Shown here: positions 45,898 to 55,416 of the stretch, one piece after another
How positions within the stretch are numbered: the first letter of the stretch is position 1
How the letters are laid out: each line of letters begins with the position of its first letter
Assembly (NCBI RefSeq): GCF_014697615.1
Contig: NZ_JACJSD010000012.1
Coordinates: 119,067-183,066 of the forward strand
Source: Nostoc sp. FACHB-280
Lineage (GTDB): Bacteria > Cyanobacteriota > Cyanobacteriia > Cyanobacteriales > Nostocaceae
Direction of reading: 5' to 3'
DNA: 64,000 nucleotides
The notes under the pieces: model-generated
Seen by the model: only the letters and a program-made list of their open reading frames with translations
Databases searched by the model: none
What the model was told of the DNA's origin: nothing
Position numbers and translations under genes: made by a program

Positions 45898-47490
45898 TTA
45901 AAAGTTTAGAATATCCAACGACTCTTCAATTTGTAAATCTAAAACTCGTCCTCGCGCATCTTTAAGCGCATCTAATTTACCTTCTTTGCGATAAAGTTCT
46001 ACAGCTTTTTTAAAATCTGTAATTGCCTCTTGCTTGTCGCCAATTTCTGATTGCACATTGCCGCGATTATAATAGGCATCGGCATAATTAGGATTAATTT
46101 GTATAGCCTGAGTATAATCTTCAAAAGCTCCGGCATTGTCGCCTAAATCATAACGAGCATTACCACGATTATAATAAGCATGGGCATCATGAGGGTTAAT
46201 AGCAATTACTTGAGTATAATCATCAATTGCACCTTCATAATCACCAATATCTGCACGCGCGTTACCACGGTTTTTGTAAGCAATAGCATCGTGAGGATTT
46301 AACTTAATCGCTTTAGTAAAGCTTTGCTGATACCCTAAAAAATAACGGGACATGCCACGGTTTTGATAATTGATGGCATAGTTAGGATTAATTTTAAGTG
46401 CTTGACTGTAATCTTCAATTGCACCTTGATTATCTCCTAAATGGGAACGAGCATCGGCACGATTTTTATAAGCTACTGCCAGATGAGGATTAATATTAAT
46501 TGCCTGGGAGTAATCATGAATGGCTGAAGTGTAATCGCTTAACTGATAACTCGCTAACCCACGTTTAATATACAATTTGGCATCATTGAGGTTAAGTTGA
46601 ATGGCTTGGGAATAATCTGCGATCGCTTCTGCATAATCTCCCAATTGATAATAGCTTAATCCGCGTTGATAATAAATCTCTGCATCATTTGGGTGTAATT
46701 TTAAGGCTTGGCTATAATTAGCGATCGCATTGGCATATTCTCCCTTAGCAAAGCAATCATTACCTAGTTTGATAGAATCTATTTCTGCCTGCACAACCAA
46801 AAATTGATTATCTTGATTCACTGCGGGACGCGCCACTAAAATTGGTGTTTTTTGATTATCTTCTGAGCGTGATTCCTGATAATTAATAGTAGATTGATAT
46901 TGTTCTAAATAACAACGCAAACCACCACCATATAATAATTGTTCTATGCCAAAGGCAATTCTACCTGTTTTGAGTTTAATCATCCGAGTTGGTAAAAATC
47001 CGGCTAAAAAAAGATGATACTCAGATTGCGCTTCGTGTACTTCTTCTTGAATTAAAATACAGACTACAACTGCATTTTTTTCTACTTCTTCCGAACTAAC
47101 AGACCATCTCACCCGATCAAGGCTACCATGCCGAGATTTAACTTCAATTCCCACTGATGGGTTAGTAGTTAGGGTAAAATCTATTTTGCCATCGCCACCA
47201 AAGCGTTTCTCATAATCAACTTCGGTAATTAAATCAGCCAAACGTTCTTTAACAACTTCCTCGCCTAATTTGCCTTTGAGATAGCTGATAAAAACATCAC
47301 GCACTGGCGAAACCCGCTTGTATTTTTCAGCCATTTGCCAGCAAAAGTCGCGGAGTGTTTTTAATCTCTCCCCAGAGATTATAGTTAATTCGCTGTATTG
47401 ACCTTCCGTTTCGCAACGTAGCAGAGAACCAGATGTTAGCCTTTGAATAAAATCAGACTGTAGCGATCGCAGCAGCGTAATCCAGTCCAT
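45898..47490 (-). CDS. PD-(D/E)XK nuclease-like domain fused to TPR repeats
   Basis: The 530-residue protein has an N-terminal domain (about 60-185) with a restriction-nuclease-like core: E77/E78 in KGKLGEEVV, D104 in GDGKIDF and E116-x-K118 in VGIEVKSRHG. The last motif is the ExK typical of PD-(D/E)XK enzymes. From about residue 235 follow eight to nine TPRs (AIANYSQALKLHPNDAEIYY and similar). There is no signal peptide. The fusion suggests a nuclease directed by protein contacts, perhaps in defence or DNA repair. It lies about 0.8 kb from the CRISPR leader on the strand from which the array appears to be transcribed. Whether this proximity matters is unknown. Confidence 0.8.
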   Translation of the reverse strand: MDWITLLRSLQSDFIQRLTSGSLLRCETEGQYSELTIISGERLKTLRDFCWQMAEKYKRVSPVRDVFISYLKGKLGEEVVKERLADLITEVDYEKRFGGDGKIDFTLTTNPSVGIEVKSRHGSLDRVRWSVSSEEVEKNAVVVCILIQEEVHEAQSEYHLFLAGFLPTRMIKLKTGRIAFGIEQLLYGGGLRCYLEQYQSTINYQESRSEDNQKTPILVARPAVNQDNQFLVVQAEIDSIKLGNDCFAKGEYANAIANYSQALKLHPNDAEIYYQRGLSYYQLGDYAEAIADYSQAIQLNLNDAKLYIKRGLASYQLSDYTSAIHDYSQAININPHLAVAYKNRADARSHLGDNQGAIEDYSQALKINPNYAINYQNRGMSRYFLGYQQSFTKAIKLNPHDAIAYKNRGNARADIGDYEGAIDDYTQVIAINPHDAHAYYNRGNARYDLGDNAGAFEDYTQAIQINPNYADAYYNRGNVQSEIGDKQEAITDFKKAVELYRKEGKLDALKDARGRVLDLQIEESLDILNF

Positions 47491-47873
47491 TGAGATATTG
47501 CAATCCTATTTGATTTCTAAACATCTTGTCGAGACAGGGAGTCGGGAGACTGATATATCTGCGAATCTGGGAATTAGATTATTTTATTCAAATATCCCAT
47601 ATACGTAAACATTTCCCCTGAAAAACACTCTCTACCTTGTCCCCCTTGTCCCCCTTGTCCCCTTCGTCTTTAAATTTCTCCAGAATAATTTACTCTGGCC
47701 ATAGACTTTACGAATGGCTAATTGCAATAATTCTTGATAAACTGAATCAGCGATATGGTTTTACTTAAATAAGTAAAACTATATACAAAAAATTATTGTG
47801 ATTAACAGTAATACCCGGTAGAAGCTCAGAACCATTGTATACAGATAGTACTTATCAGTAATTACCTTTATTT
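47491..47873. other. Divergent spacer before the PBP2 gene
   Basis: No gene is seen in 383 bases between two divergent genes, so promoters for both must lie here. A CTTGTCCCC short tandem repeat runs from about 47636 to 47665. Confidence 0.5.
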
Positions 47874-49694
47874 ATGGCAGTATTACACCCTTCTCCTTTA
47901 GGTAGCAAAAAAAATACACGGACAGTCGGGCGCAATTTTCAGTCTATATTTTTGATGATCTTTACCCTCACAATGCTAAGTGGCATCGGGGCGCGGTTGG
48001 CATATTTGCAAATTGTTGAGGGAAACATACACCGCCAACGCGCCGAGTCTAACCGCATTCGAGTTATTGCCAAACAGCCAGAAAGGGGAAATATTTTTGA
48101 CCGCAATGGCAAACTTTTAGCCAGTACCCGCTATCCCCGTTCCGTGTATCTTTGGCCAATGGCGCACACCAAACCCTCTTGGCCAATTGTGGGGCCGAGG
48201 TTAGCCAGCATTTTAGATATTCCCCAAGCAGACATTGAAAAAAAGCTAGATGAAGCAGGTGCAAATTCATCTTCTTTAATCAGAATTGCCCGTGATTTAA
48301 ATGAAGCCCAAGTCACAGCAATCAAAGAGTATGAAAACGAACTACCAGAAGTGGAAATTCACACGGAAGCTGTACGTTATTATCCCCACGGCACAGCATT
48401 AGCCCATGTACTTGGTTATACCAGAGAATTAACAGCAGAACAGTTAAAAGAAAGAAAACAAGACGGCTACCGTTTAGGCGATGTTATCGGCCAGATGGGA
48501 GTCGAAAAAGCTTACGAGAAACTGTTGCGGGGTGAATGGGGTGGTCAGCAAGTAGAAGTAGATGGGGCTGGGCGACCGTTGCGGGTGTTAGGAGAAAAAC
48601 AAGCCAAAGCCGGGAATGATTTGCATTTAACTTTAGATTTAGACATTCAAAGAGCTGCCGAAAAAGCTTTAGGCGATCGCGATGGTGCTATAGTAGCCAT
48701 CAACCCCAAAAATGGCTCAGTTTTAGCCTTAGTTTCCCATCCCACCTTTGACCCCAACATCTTTTCTAAACAGAAACTCACGCAAAAAGACTGGGAATCG
48801 GTACAAGGTGAAGACCATCCCCTAGTGAATCGCGCCCTCAGCGCCTTTCCCCCCGCCAGCACCTTTAAAATTGTCACAACCACAGCCGGCTTAGAATCAG
48901 GCAAATTTTCCCCCAGTACAATTTTACAAACCTACGGTTCTTTAACCATTGGTGGAACCAGATTTGGCGAGTGGAACCACGCAGGTTTCGGGCCTTTAGG
49001 ATTTGTCGGCGCGATGCAATGGAGTAGTGATACCTTCTTTTATCAAATAGGTAGAGGTGTTGGCGGCCCGGCTTTAATTGAATGGACGCGCAAATATGGA
49101 TTTGGTCAAAAAACTGGCTTTGAGTTCGCCTCAGAAGAAGCCAAAGGATTAGTCCCCGATGAAAACTGGAAGCAAAAAGCCTGGAAAATACCCTGGACTG
49201 TAGGCGACACAATTAATATGTCTATTGGTCAAGGTGCTTTACAAACCACACCTTTACAAGTAGCAATTATGTTTGCAGTCCCCGCTAACGGCGGCTATCG
49301 AGTCCAGCCACATTTACTTAAAGATAATGAAGATGCTCAAAGTTGGCGCGAATCTTTAAATATGAAGCCGACAACCGTTAAAATTTTGCGTGATGGACTG
49401 CGGAAAGTTGTTTCTGACGGTACAGGTAAGGTTTTAAATAAACCCACAATTCCCCCTGTAGCTGGTAAAAGTGGTACAGCCGAAGCGTGGAAACGTCGTG
49501 TTAAACAAAATCATGCTTGGTTTGGTGCTTACGCGCCAGCCGATAATCCAGACTTGCTAATTGTCGCCTTTGCAGAACATTCTGGTGGTGGTGGTGGTAG
49601 CGTCGCCGCGCCGATGATTCTACAAATTATGGAAGATTACTATCAAAGGAAGTATCCAGGTAAGTATCAAAAACCAGAAGCGAAAAAACAATAG
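47874..49694 (+). CDS. mrdA: Penicillin-binding protein 2 (cell-elongation transpeptidase)
   Basis: The 606-residue class B PBP has an N-terminal membrane helix (about 22-46), a PBP dimerisation domain (about 60-230) and a transpeptidase domain. The active-site serine is S329 in STFK (PPASTFKIVT), the second motif is SSD in QWSSDTFFY, and the third is KSGT in VAGKSGTAEAW. The second motif pattern and DTFFYQIG favour PBP2 (elongation) over PBP3 (FtsI). It cross-links peptidoglycan during lateral growth. The gene stands alone in this window, without a rodA or mreB neighbour. Confidence 0.93.
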   Translation: MAVLHPSPLGSKKNTRTVGRNFQSIFLMIFTLTMLSGIGARLAYLQIVEGNIHRQRAESNRIRVIAKQPERGNIFDRNGKLLASTRYPRSVYLWPMAHTKPSWPIVGPRLASILDIPQADIEKKLDEAGANSSSLIRIARDLNEAQVTAIKEYENELPEVEIHTEAVRYYPHGTALAHVLGYTRELTAEQLKERKQDGYRLGDVIGQMGVEKAYEKLLRGEWGGQQVEVDGAGRPLRVLGEKQAKAGNDLHLTLDLDIQRAAEKALGDRDGAIVAINPKNGSVLALVSHPTFDPNIFSKQKLTQKDWESVQGEDHPLVNRALSAFPPASTFKIVTTTAGLESGKFSPSTILQTYGSLTIGGTRFGEWNHAGFGPLGFVGAMQWSSDTFFYQIGRGVGGPALIEWTRKYGFGQKTGFEFASEEAKGLVPDENWKQKAWKIPWTVGDTINMSIGQGALQTTPLQVAIMFAVPANGGYRVQPHLLKDNEDAQSWRESLNMKPTTVKILRDGLRKVVSDGTGKVLNKPTIPPVAGKSGTAEAWKRRVKQNHAWFGAYAPADNPDLLIVAFAEHSGGGGGSVAAPMILQIMEDYYQRKYPGKYQKPEAKKQ

Positions 49695-49946
49695 TGTGAA
49701 AGATTGCTAAGTCTGGTAATGTTTGGTTTTTCAAAATAAAATTCAGAAGTCAGGAGCGAGAATTTGGTATGACATTCGTGGTGATATTCTTGATTTGGTG
49801 ATGAGAGTTGATTTCTCAAACAATTAGGCTACGATCCACTGACAGTCTCTGCGTTACCTAAGCAAGAACCAGTATTAGTCAAGTAGGATATGCGATCGCC
49901 TACCCTACCTGACTGAGTATACTAACCTTTGTGGGCGATCGCCTTT

Positions 49947-50771
49947 TTAGACTTTAGTAGCACGGAAACCGATGGGGCCTTCACCTGCATAGGTAATGGT
50001 TCCAGTTAAGGTTTTTCCACCATCATTAGATGTAACATTCACTGCCACTACATTCTGTCCGGCGCGACTACCAATTAACCAAGTTCCACCAGCATTCCAG
50101 GGCGCGGAAGAACCTCCCCATTGGTTTTCTACGTTGTAGTTGTTGCTACCAAAAAGGTTGCCTCTAAAACCGATGGGGCCTTCACCTGTATAGGTGTTAG
50201 TTCCAGTTAAGGTTTTTCCACCATCATTAGAGGTAACATTCACTGCTACTACATTTTGATTATCCCGGCTGCCCAGTACCCAAGTTCCACCAGGATTCCA
50301 AGGTGCAGAAGAACCTCCCCATTGGTTTTCTACAGTATAGACACTGCCATTTGCAGCCGCACTCTTAAAGCCGATGGGGCCTTCGCCTGCATAAGTTATT
50401 GTTCCATTGAAGGTGTTACCACCGTCGTTGGATGTGATATCAATTGCCACAACATTTTGATTTCCCCGGCTACCGAGTACCCAACTTCCACCAGGATTCC
50501 AAGGCGCAGAAGCACCTCCCCACTGATTTTCTACTTTATATGTGTCGCTGGTAGTTAAGGTAGCTCTAAAACCAATTGGCCCTTCACCAGCATAAGTCGT
50601 GGTTCCATTCAGAGTCTTACCATTGTCGTTTGATGTAACTTTCAGTGCAACAACACGTTGATTTGATCTGCCTCCAATTACCCATGCACCACCGGGATTC
50701 CAAGGCGCAGAAGCACCACCCCACTGGTTTTGGACGATATAGAGATTGTTAATTGTTGCAGTAATTGTCAT
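49947..50771 (-). CDS. OAA-type high-mannose-binding lectin with four repeats
   Basis: The preferred start is ATG at 50771, after a TTGGAG ribosome-binding site; a TTG start 12 bases upstream would lie inside that site. The 274-residue protein is four tandem copies of a 67-residue module (about 10-76, 77-143, 144-210, 211-274), each with VENQWGGxSAPWNxGGxW, SRxxQNVVAxxVTSNDGG and TYAGEGPIGF. This is the Oscillatoria agardhii agglutinin fold, a beta-barrel lectin that binds branched high-mannose glycans. OAA itself has two modules; four-module forms such as ESA-2 and MBHA are known. There is no signal peptide, as in OAA. The repeats are nearly identical, which suggests recent duplication or conversion. 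A role against grazers, rivals or viruses is possible but unproven. Confidence 0.95.
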   Translation of the reverse strand: MTITATINNLYIVQNQWGGASAPWNPGGAWVIGGRSNQRVVALKVTSNDNGKTLNGTTTYAGEGPIGFRATLTTSDTYKVENQWGGASAPWNPGGSWVLGSRGNQNVVAIDITSNDGGNTFNGTITYAGEGPIGFKSAAANGSVYTVENQWGGSSAPWNPGGTWVLGSRDNQNVVAVNVTSNDGGKTLTGTNTYTGEGPIGFRGNLFGSNNYNVENQWGGSSAPWNAGGTWLIGSRAGQNVVAVNVTSNDGGKTLTGTITYAGEGPIGFRATKV

Positions 50772-51772
50772 TTTTTTCTCCAATGTTTTGATGATTTAGT
50801 TCAGGGTTCTCCTTTAGGAACCCCATTTGATTTCTGAAAACATAGGTGAGTTCCAGCACAATTGAGAGTGAATTATTTCACTCACTTACAACTTTTATTA
50901 GGTATTGCCAAGCTTACTAGCTCAAAGCTAGTTAAGCTACTCTGATATATATGTCTTCAGAAATCAAATAGGATTCCTACAGAGCAATTTCCAAAGCACG
51001 TCTAAAATCTGGCTAGAGACTTTTTAGAAGCTGTTTACTGGACATCAAAGCCTTATTTTAGACTTGCTATATTCTTCTAATATCTTGACTAATATGGTGC
51101 GGTTTTATTGATGGTTCAGATTGATTTACTGAATCAATCCTAAACATAGGGAACTATTTAGAAGTCATCAGTGTATCTTGATTTTGTGAAAAATCAAATG
51201 TGATAACTATGTGACAATGCTATTCAATGAATTTTCATTTGTCAATACGTTAAGCAGCTATCTGCTGCTTTAATTTAATTTACAAATCAGGAAATAAGTC
51301 TAACAATCAGACATTTAAGACATTTAAGATTACTAAACTAAATAAAATCAGACATTTAAGACACTTAACAGGTTAATTCAGAATTTCTTATGCAATTTAT
51401 AAATATCTTAAAGAAGTTGGGGATCTGATATATAGCAGTCCTATTTGAGAAATGAACAAAAGAGACAAGGAAGACAAGGGAGATTAGGGAGACAAGGTAG
51501 AGAGAGTTTGTATATCATTTAGGATTGCTATAATGTCCGGTCAAATACTTATCATTAAGGCTACAGAGGGAGCAGCACCTCGACTTCGCTCGGCGACCGG
51601 AAACAGAGGAGCAGAGGAGATGGTTTTAACGTTTCTGCACAGATTTCTGGAATCATAACTGATTAACCGGACATGATCTGAACTCTCCAAATTTTGAGAT
51701 TGATTAATGTTTACTATTTCTTAATTCATCTAAAGAAATAGCAAAAGTTAATTTACATCATGAAAATTACAA
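50772..51772. other. 1-kb gene-free region with repeats
   Basis: No coding frame is supported. Features visible are a direct repeat ATCAGACATTTAAGACA(T/C)TTA (51305-51326 and 51347-51368), a purine-rich GACAAGG(G/T)AG tract (about 51460-51500) and the inverted-repeat element at 51533-51674. The lectin promoter should lie near 50772-50900. Confidence 0.45.
51533..51674. repeat. 142-bp element with ATGTCCGGT terminal inverted repeats
   Basis: ATGTCCGGTCAA (51533-51544) and TTAACCGGACAT (51663-51674) are inverted repeats with 11 of 12 bases matching. The interior has a GACTTCGCTCGG repeat core and no gene. It looks like a small non-autonomous element, but no transposase is nearby. Confidence 0.5.
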
Positions 51773-52444
51773 TTAGTGTTTTGGTAGTTGTTTGAACTGG
51801 GTAATTGTAGAAAGCTTGGCTAACATTTGTGTGCGAGATGAAACTTCTAGCTTGCGGAACATTCTTTTTAAAGCTTGTTTAACAGAGTTCTGGGTAATCC
51901 ACAGTTCACGACTTATTTCTGCATTGCTACACCCTTGCGCGACTAGGGTAGCAATTTCCACTTCTCTAGGGGTTAAATTTGTTGTTTGTAAAGGTGGATG
52001 TGGGGATTTATTCATTGTGACCCAAGTGGAAATATGCAGGCAAATCGCACTTAAATCTGTGAGATTTTGCGAATCGAAGCTAGGTATATCTTGTTGACGG
52101 GTAAAACCTAATGCACCAACTAATTTACCAGTGCTGACAATTGGCCCGGCCATGACATGATAATGATCGGGACGGGGACAAATCAATTTCCATGTTTTTG
52201 GTTCGACTACTAAGGCTTCGTGAACTGGGGCGTGGCGTTCTAGTAAGTAGCGTGCAACTGGGTTGTATTGGGGTGACAAGGCAATTTGTATTGCTTTGTC
52301 AATCAGATGAGTTTGATCAAAGAAAAACAGCCCACTGCGTGTAGCGGCAAAATACTGACTGATATCTGTGGATATGTGCGATCGCAATGTCTGTTCATCT
52401 TGAGCTTGAGCAATTGCCCGAAATATATCTTGTAACGCAACCAT
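51773..52444 (-). CDS. LuxR-family transcriptional regulator with GAF-like sensor
   Basis: The ATG at 52444 is preferred; a GTG 15 bases upstream is also in frame and neither has a strong ribosome-binding site. The 223-residue protein has a GAF-like N-terminal domain (about 5-145) and a GerE/LuxR helix-turn-helix (about 159-213; LTPREVEIATLVAQGCSNAE, then ISRELWITQNSVKQALKRMF). There is no phospho-acceptor receiver domain. It is divergent from the rhodanese gene with about 95 bases between them, so it may regulate that gene or itself. The ligand is unknown. Confidence 0.88.
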   Translation of the reverse strand: MVALQDIFRAIAQAQDEQTLRSHISTDISQYFAATRSGLFFFDQTHLIDKAIQIALSPQYNPVARYLLERHAPVHEALVVEPKTWKLICPRPDHYHVMAGPIVSTGKLVGALGFTRQQDIPSFDSQNLTDLSAICLHISTWVTMNKSPHPPLQTTNLTPREVEIATLVAQGCSNAEISRELWITQNSVKQALKRMFRKLEVSSRTQMLAKLSTITQFKQLPKH

Positions 52445-52539
52445 AGGCAAATTGTACACTTTCGAGGTCTAGAAGCAATACCACTACCAAATTTATCTTA
52501 GAGCAAAGTACTGAGTGCAGATTTTGGGATAAAGTAACT

Positions 52540-53394
52540 ATGACTACAAATTCTGATTACGCTGATCCATCAGTTATCGTTGATACTCAATGGTTAGCAG
52601 ATCATCTTTATGATCTGAATGTTCGTATTGTTGAAGTAGATACAAGTCCAGAGCCTTACAAAAATGCTCATCTACCAGGTGCTGTATTTTGGAATATTTT
52701 TACAGACTTGCTCTTACCAGATTTCAAAATTAATTTAGATGCGATCGCTTTTGCCAAACTCATGGCACGCTCTGGTATCACTAATGATACAATAGTAATT
52801 GCTTATGGCAATTATCCCGGCATAGGCGGCTGGATTTTTTGGTTATTAAAAGTCTTTGGTCATGATAATGTCCGAGTTCTCAATGGCGGCTATCAAAAAT
52901 GGCAATCAGAAAATCGTCCACTCGCAACTCAGTTATCTACATTTCCATCCACTGATTATCAACCCCAAGCGCCTGATCATAGTTTGAGAGTCTTACATCC
53001 TGAAGTTGAAACTGCAATTCATCAACAGGAACGCATTTTGTTAGATGTCCGCACAATTCAAGAGTACAACGGCGAGTGGTTTTTTAACCAACCACCCAAA
53101 GCCAATGAACGCACTGGACATATCCCCGGCGCAGTTCATCTGGAACATATCCTGACACTGAATGAGGACGGTACTTTTAAATCATTTGCTGAACTAAAAA
53201 ATCTTTATACCAGCCAAGGTATTACACCTGATAAAGAAATTTTTCCCTATTGTGCGATCGGTGGTCGTTCTGGATACACTTGGTTTGTCTTAAAGTATTT
53301 ACTAGGGTATCCAAATGTTCGCAATTACGACGGCTCTTGGAATGAATGGAGTCGTTTAACTCATGTCCCTATTCATCACTTGTGTAAACAATGA
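52540..53394 (+). CDS. Two-domain rhodanese-like sulfurtransferase
   Basis: The 284-residue protein has two rhodanese domains. The first (about 10-125) has no active cysteine (its loop region reads YGNYPGIGGW). The second (about 145-280) has the likely catalytic C238 in FPYCAIGGRSGYTW. This fits thiosulfate or 3-mercaptopyruvate sulfurtransferases, which move a sulfane sulfur through a cysteine persulfide. The loop CAIGGRS does not settle which donor is used. It has no signal peptide and should be cytoplasmic. It is divergent from the LuxR-type regulator. Confidence 0.9.
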   Translation: MTTNSDYADPSVIVDTQWLADHLYDLNVRIVEVDTSPEPYKNAHLPGAVFWNIFTDLLLPDFKINLDAIAFAKLMARSGITNDTIVIAYGNYPGIGGWIFWLLKVFGHDNVRVLNGGYQKWQSENRPLATQLSTFPSTDYQPQAPDHSLRVLHPEVETAIHQQERILLDVRTIQEYNGEWFFNQPPKANERTGHIPGAVHLEHILTLNEDGTFKSFAELKNLYTSQGITPDKEIFPYCAIGGRSGYTWFVLKYLLGYPNVRNYDGSWNEWSRLTHVPIHHLCKQ

Positions 53395-53584
53395 GTAGAA
53401 AGTAGGAAAAAGCCTTGTCTGAATGTACTGGTTTTTTCCAAAATCAAATCAGAGTCTTAATCTAGTGTTGTTTTCTTCTTAGGACTTACACAGTGATACC
53501 AAAATCCAAGTTTAAGATGAGTTGGAGTTGTAAATTAACTAAACTAACTCTAGGATTGTTTCTGAAATAGTTGCCAGTTCAGAG

Positions 53585-54967
53585 TTAAATAGCACGGGAG
53601 AATTGTTTGTCTTGTTTTTGATTATGAGCATCAAAAACAACCGCAATATTCCTGACTAATAACCTGCCGATGTCTGTAATTTGCAGGTGATGGGCAGATA
53701 ATTTCAGTAATCCATCTTCGACTAATGGCTGTAGTGCTGCTAATTCTTGGGAGAAATATTCATCAAAATTGATGTGATATTTCTCTTCAATATCTTGTTT
53801 GTACAACTGAAAATGAGACATAATGCACATGATGACTTCGCGCCGAATAATGTCATCTTGAGTAAGTTTGATCCCTTTACTCACAGGTAAAACATGATTA
53901 TCAACTGCTTGATAATATTCTTTGAGTTGTTTATGGTTTTGGACATAAGCATCGTTCAACATACTAATTGATGTAGCACCAAACCCAAACAAATCTGTGC
54001 CGGCGTGGGTAGTGTAGCCTTGGAAGTTGCGTTGTAGGGTGCGATTTCGTTGAGCGATCGCTAATTCATCGTTCGATTTAGCAAAATGATCCATTCCAAT
54101 AAATAAATACTGGCTACTGGTTAATTCCTCAATGGTCATTTTGAGAATTTCTAACTTTTCTTGCGGTTTTGGTAATGCTTCTGGGGGAATATTTTTTTGT
54201 GCTGGTTTTAACCAAGGCACATAAGCAAAGTTAAACACTACAATTCGGTCTGGATCTAATGCAACGGTCTTTCTAATTGTGTCTCGAAATGTGTGCAGGG
54301 TTTGATAAGGTAAACCATAAATTAAATCAACATTCACACTATCAAACTTGGCTGCTTTAATCCAATCCATGACATTAAATAACAAGTCTTCTGGCTGGAT
54401 GCGATTCACAGCGACTTGGACTTCATTATTAAAGTCTTGAATACCAAAACTCACACGATTAAATCCTAGCTCTCGTAAAAAGAAAATATATTCTTTATCA
54501 ACGTAGCGGGGATTAATTTCAATGGAAATTTCGGCTTGGGGGTCAAATTCAAAATGCTGTGTAATCTTCTTCCACAAAAATTCTACTTGCTCTAGGTCTA
54601 AATAATTTGGTGTACCGCCACCCCAGTGCATTTGCAACACCTTTCTATCGGGAGAAATCAAGGTAGACATCTGCTTGATTTCTTGTGCTAAACGTTCTAG
54701 ATAAGGTTTGGCAATATTCTTGTTGTTGGAAATTACTGTATTACAGCCGCAGAAATAACAAGCACTTTGACAGAAAGGAATGTGGAAATAAAATGATAGC
54801 GGAGATTTTCTGTGGTTGGAAGCTGCGATCGCTGTATGAAAATCCTCTGTTGTAAATGTTTCGCTTAACTCGGTAGCTGGTGGATAACTTGTATATCTCG
54901 GTGCTGCTGTGTCGTACTTTTTGATCAAATCCAAATCAAACTTGACACTGGGTAATATGAATACCAT
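53585..54967 (-). CDS. hemN: Oxygen-independent coproporphyrinogen III oxidase
   Basis: The start is ATG at 54967, just after a strong GGAGG; a TTG 12 bases upstream would lie inside that site. The 460-residue radical SAM enzyme decarboxylates coproporphyrinogen III to protoporphyrinogen IX without oxygen. The cluster cysteines are C66, C70 and C73 in CQSACYFCGC; the extra C75 is typical of true HemN. GGGTPNYL and YGLPYQT follow as in the E. coli enzyme, and its N-terminal KYDTAAPRYTSYPPA is a HemN signature. It lies downstream of the heme oxygenase gene on the same strand, about 450 bases apart. In cyanobacteria hemN is typically induced at low oxygen. Confidence 0.95.
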   Translation of the reverse strand: MVFILPSVKFDLDLIKKYDTAAPRYTSYPPATELSETFTTEDFHTAIAASNHRKSPLSFYFHIPFCQSACYFCGCNTVISNNKNIAKPYLERLAQEIKQMSTLISPDRKVLQMHWGGGTPNYLDLEQVEFLWKKITQHFEFDPQAEISIEINPRYVDKEYIFFLRELGFNRVSFGIQDFNNEVQVAVNRIQPEDLLFNVMDWIKAAKFDSVNVDLIYGLPYQTLHTFRDTIRKTVALDPDRIVVFNFAYVPWLKPAQKNIPPEALPKPQEKLEILKMTIEELTSSQYLFIGMDHFAKSNDELAIAQRNRTLQRNFQGYTTHAGTDLFGFGATSISMLNDAYVQNHKQLKEYYQAVDNHVLPVSKGIKLTQDDIIRREVIMCIMSHFQLYKQDIEEKYHINFDEYFSQELAALQPLVEDGLLKLSAHHLQITDIGRLLVRNIAVVFDAHNQKQDKQFSRAI

Positions 54968-55416
54968 CAAAACCTCCAATGTAATGGTTAGGCTAGATTT
55001 TCAAACTTCCAAAAAATCAGCCTAAGTACTTGTTTGTATTGCTAGAGGCAGAAGGCAGGGGGCAGAAGGCAGAAGGTAGAAGGTAAAATATTACTCCTGC
55101 TTTTACATTCTCAAAGTTTCCTGCCCTATCTGACTAAAGCTATATGGTTAATAGAAGCGGCAATTTGTTACTTTCACCAATATCAACAATCCAACAAATT
55201 GCCCATAGATTTTGTATGCGCTAGTGCAAAGCAGGAGAAATAATCAGGCACTCACAAACAATTAAGGTAAGGAGAAGAATGCTGAGTAAGATATTTATTT
55301 ACTCCTGCCTTCTGCCTTCCGCCTCCTGCCTTTTCCTACTAGCTGCTGTCTAGTTTAGATATCAGTTGTAGTGCATGATGTGTTGACTCAAACCAAACAG
55401 CAAAATTTTGCGAAAA
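54968..55416. other. Spacer between hemN and heme oxygenase
   Basis: No gene is seen. Purine-rich GGCAGAAGG repeats at about 55046-55085 and their complement CTGCCTTCTGCCTTC at about 55306-55335 form an imperfect long inverted pair that could fold. The hemN promoter probably lies here. Confidence 0.5.

Noticed and set aside
47874..49694. FtsI (PBP3) instead of PBP2
   Set aside because: The SSDTFFYQIG region and the RGNIFDRNGKLLA start of the dimerisation domain fit PBP2 better, and no division genes are adjacent.
53585..54967. HemW/HutW-type radical SAM protein instead of HemN
   Set aside because: The N-terminal YDTAAPRYTSYPPA and the extra cysteine in CYFCGC are features of true HemN.
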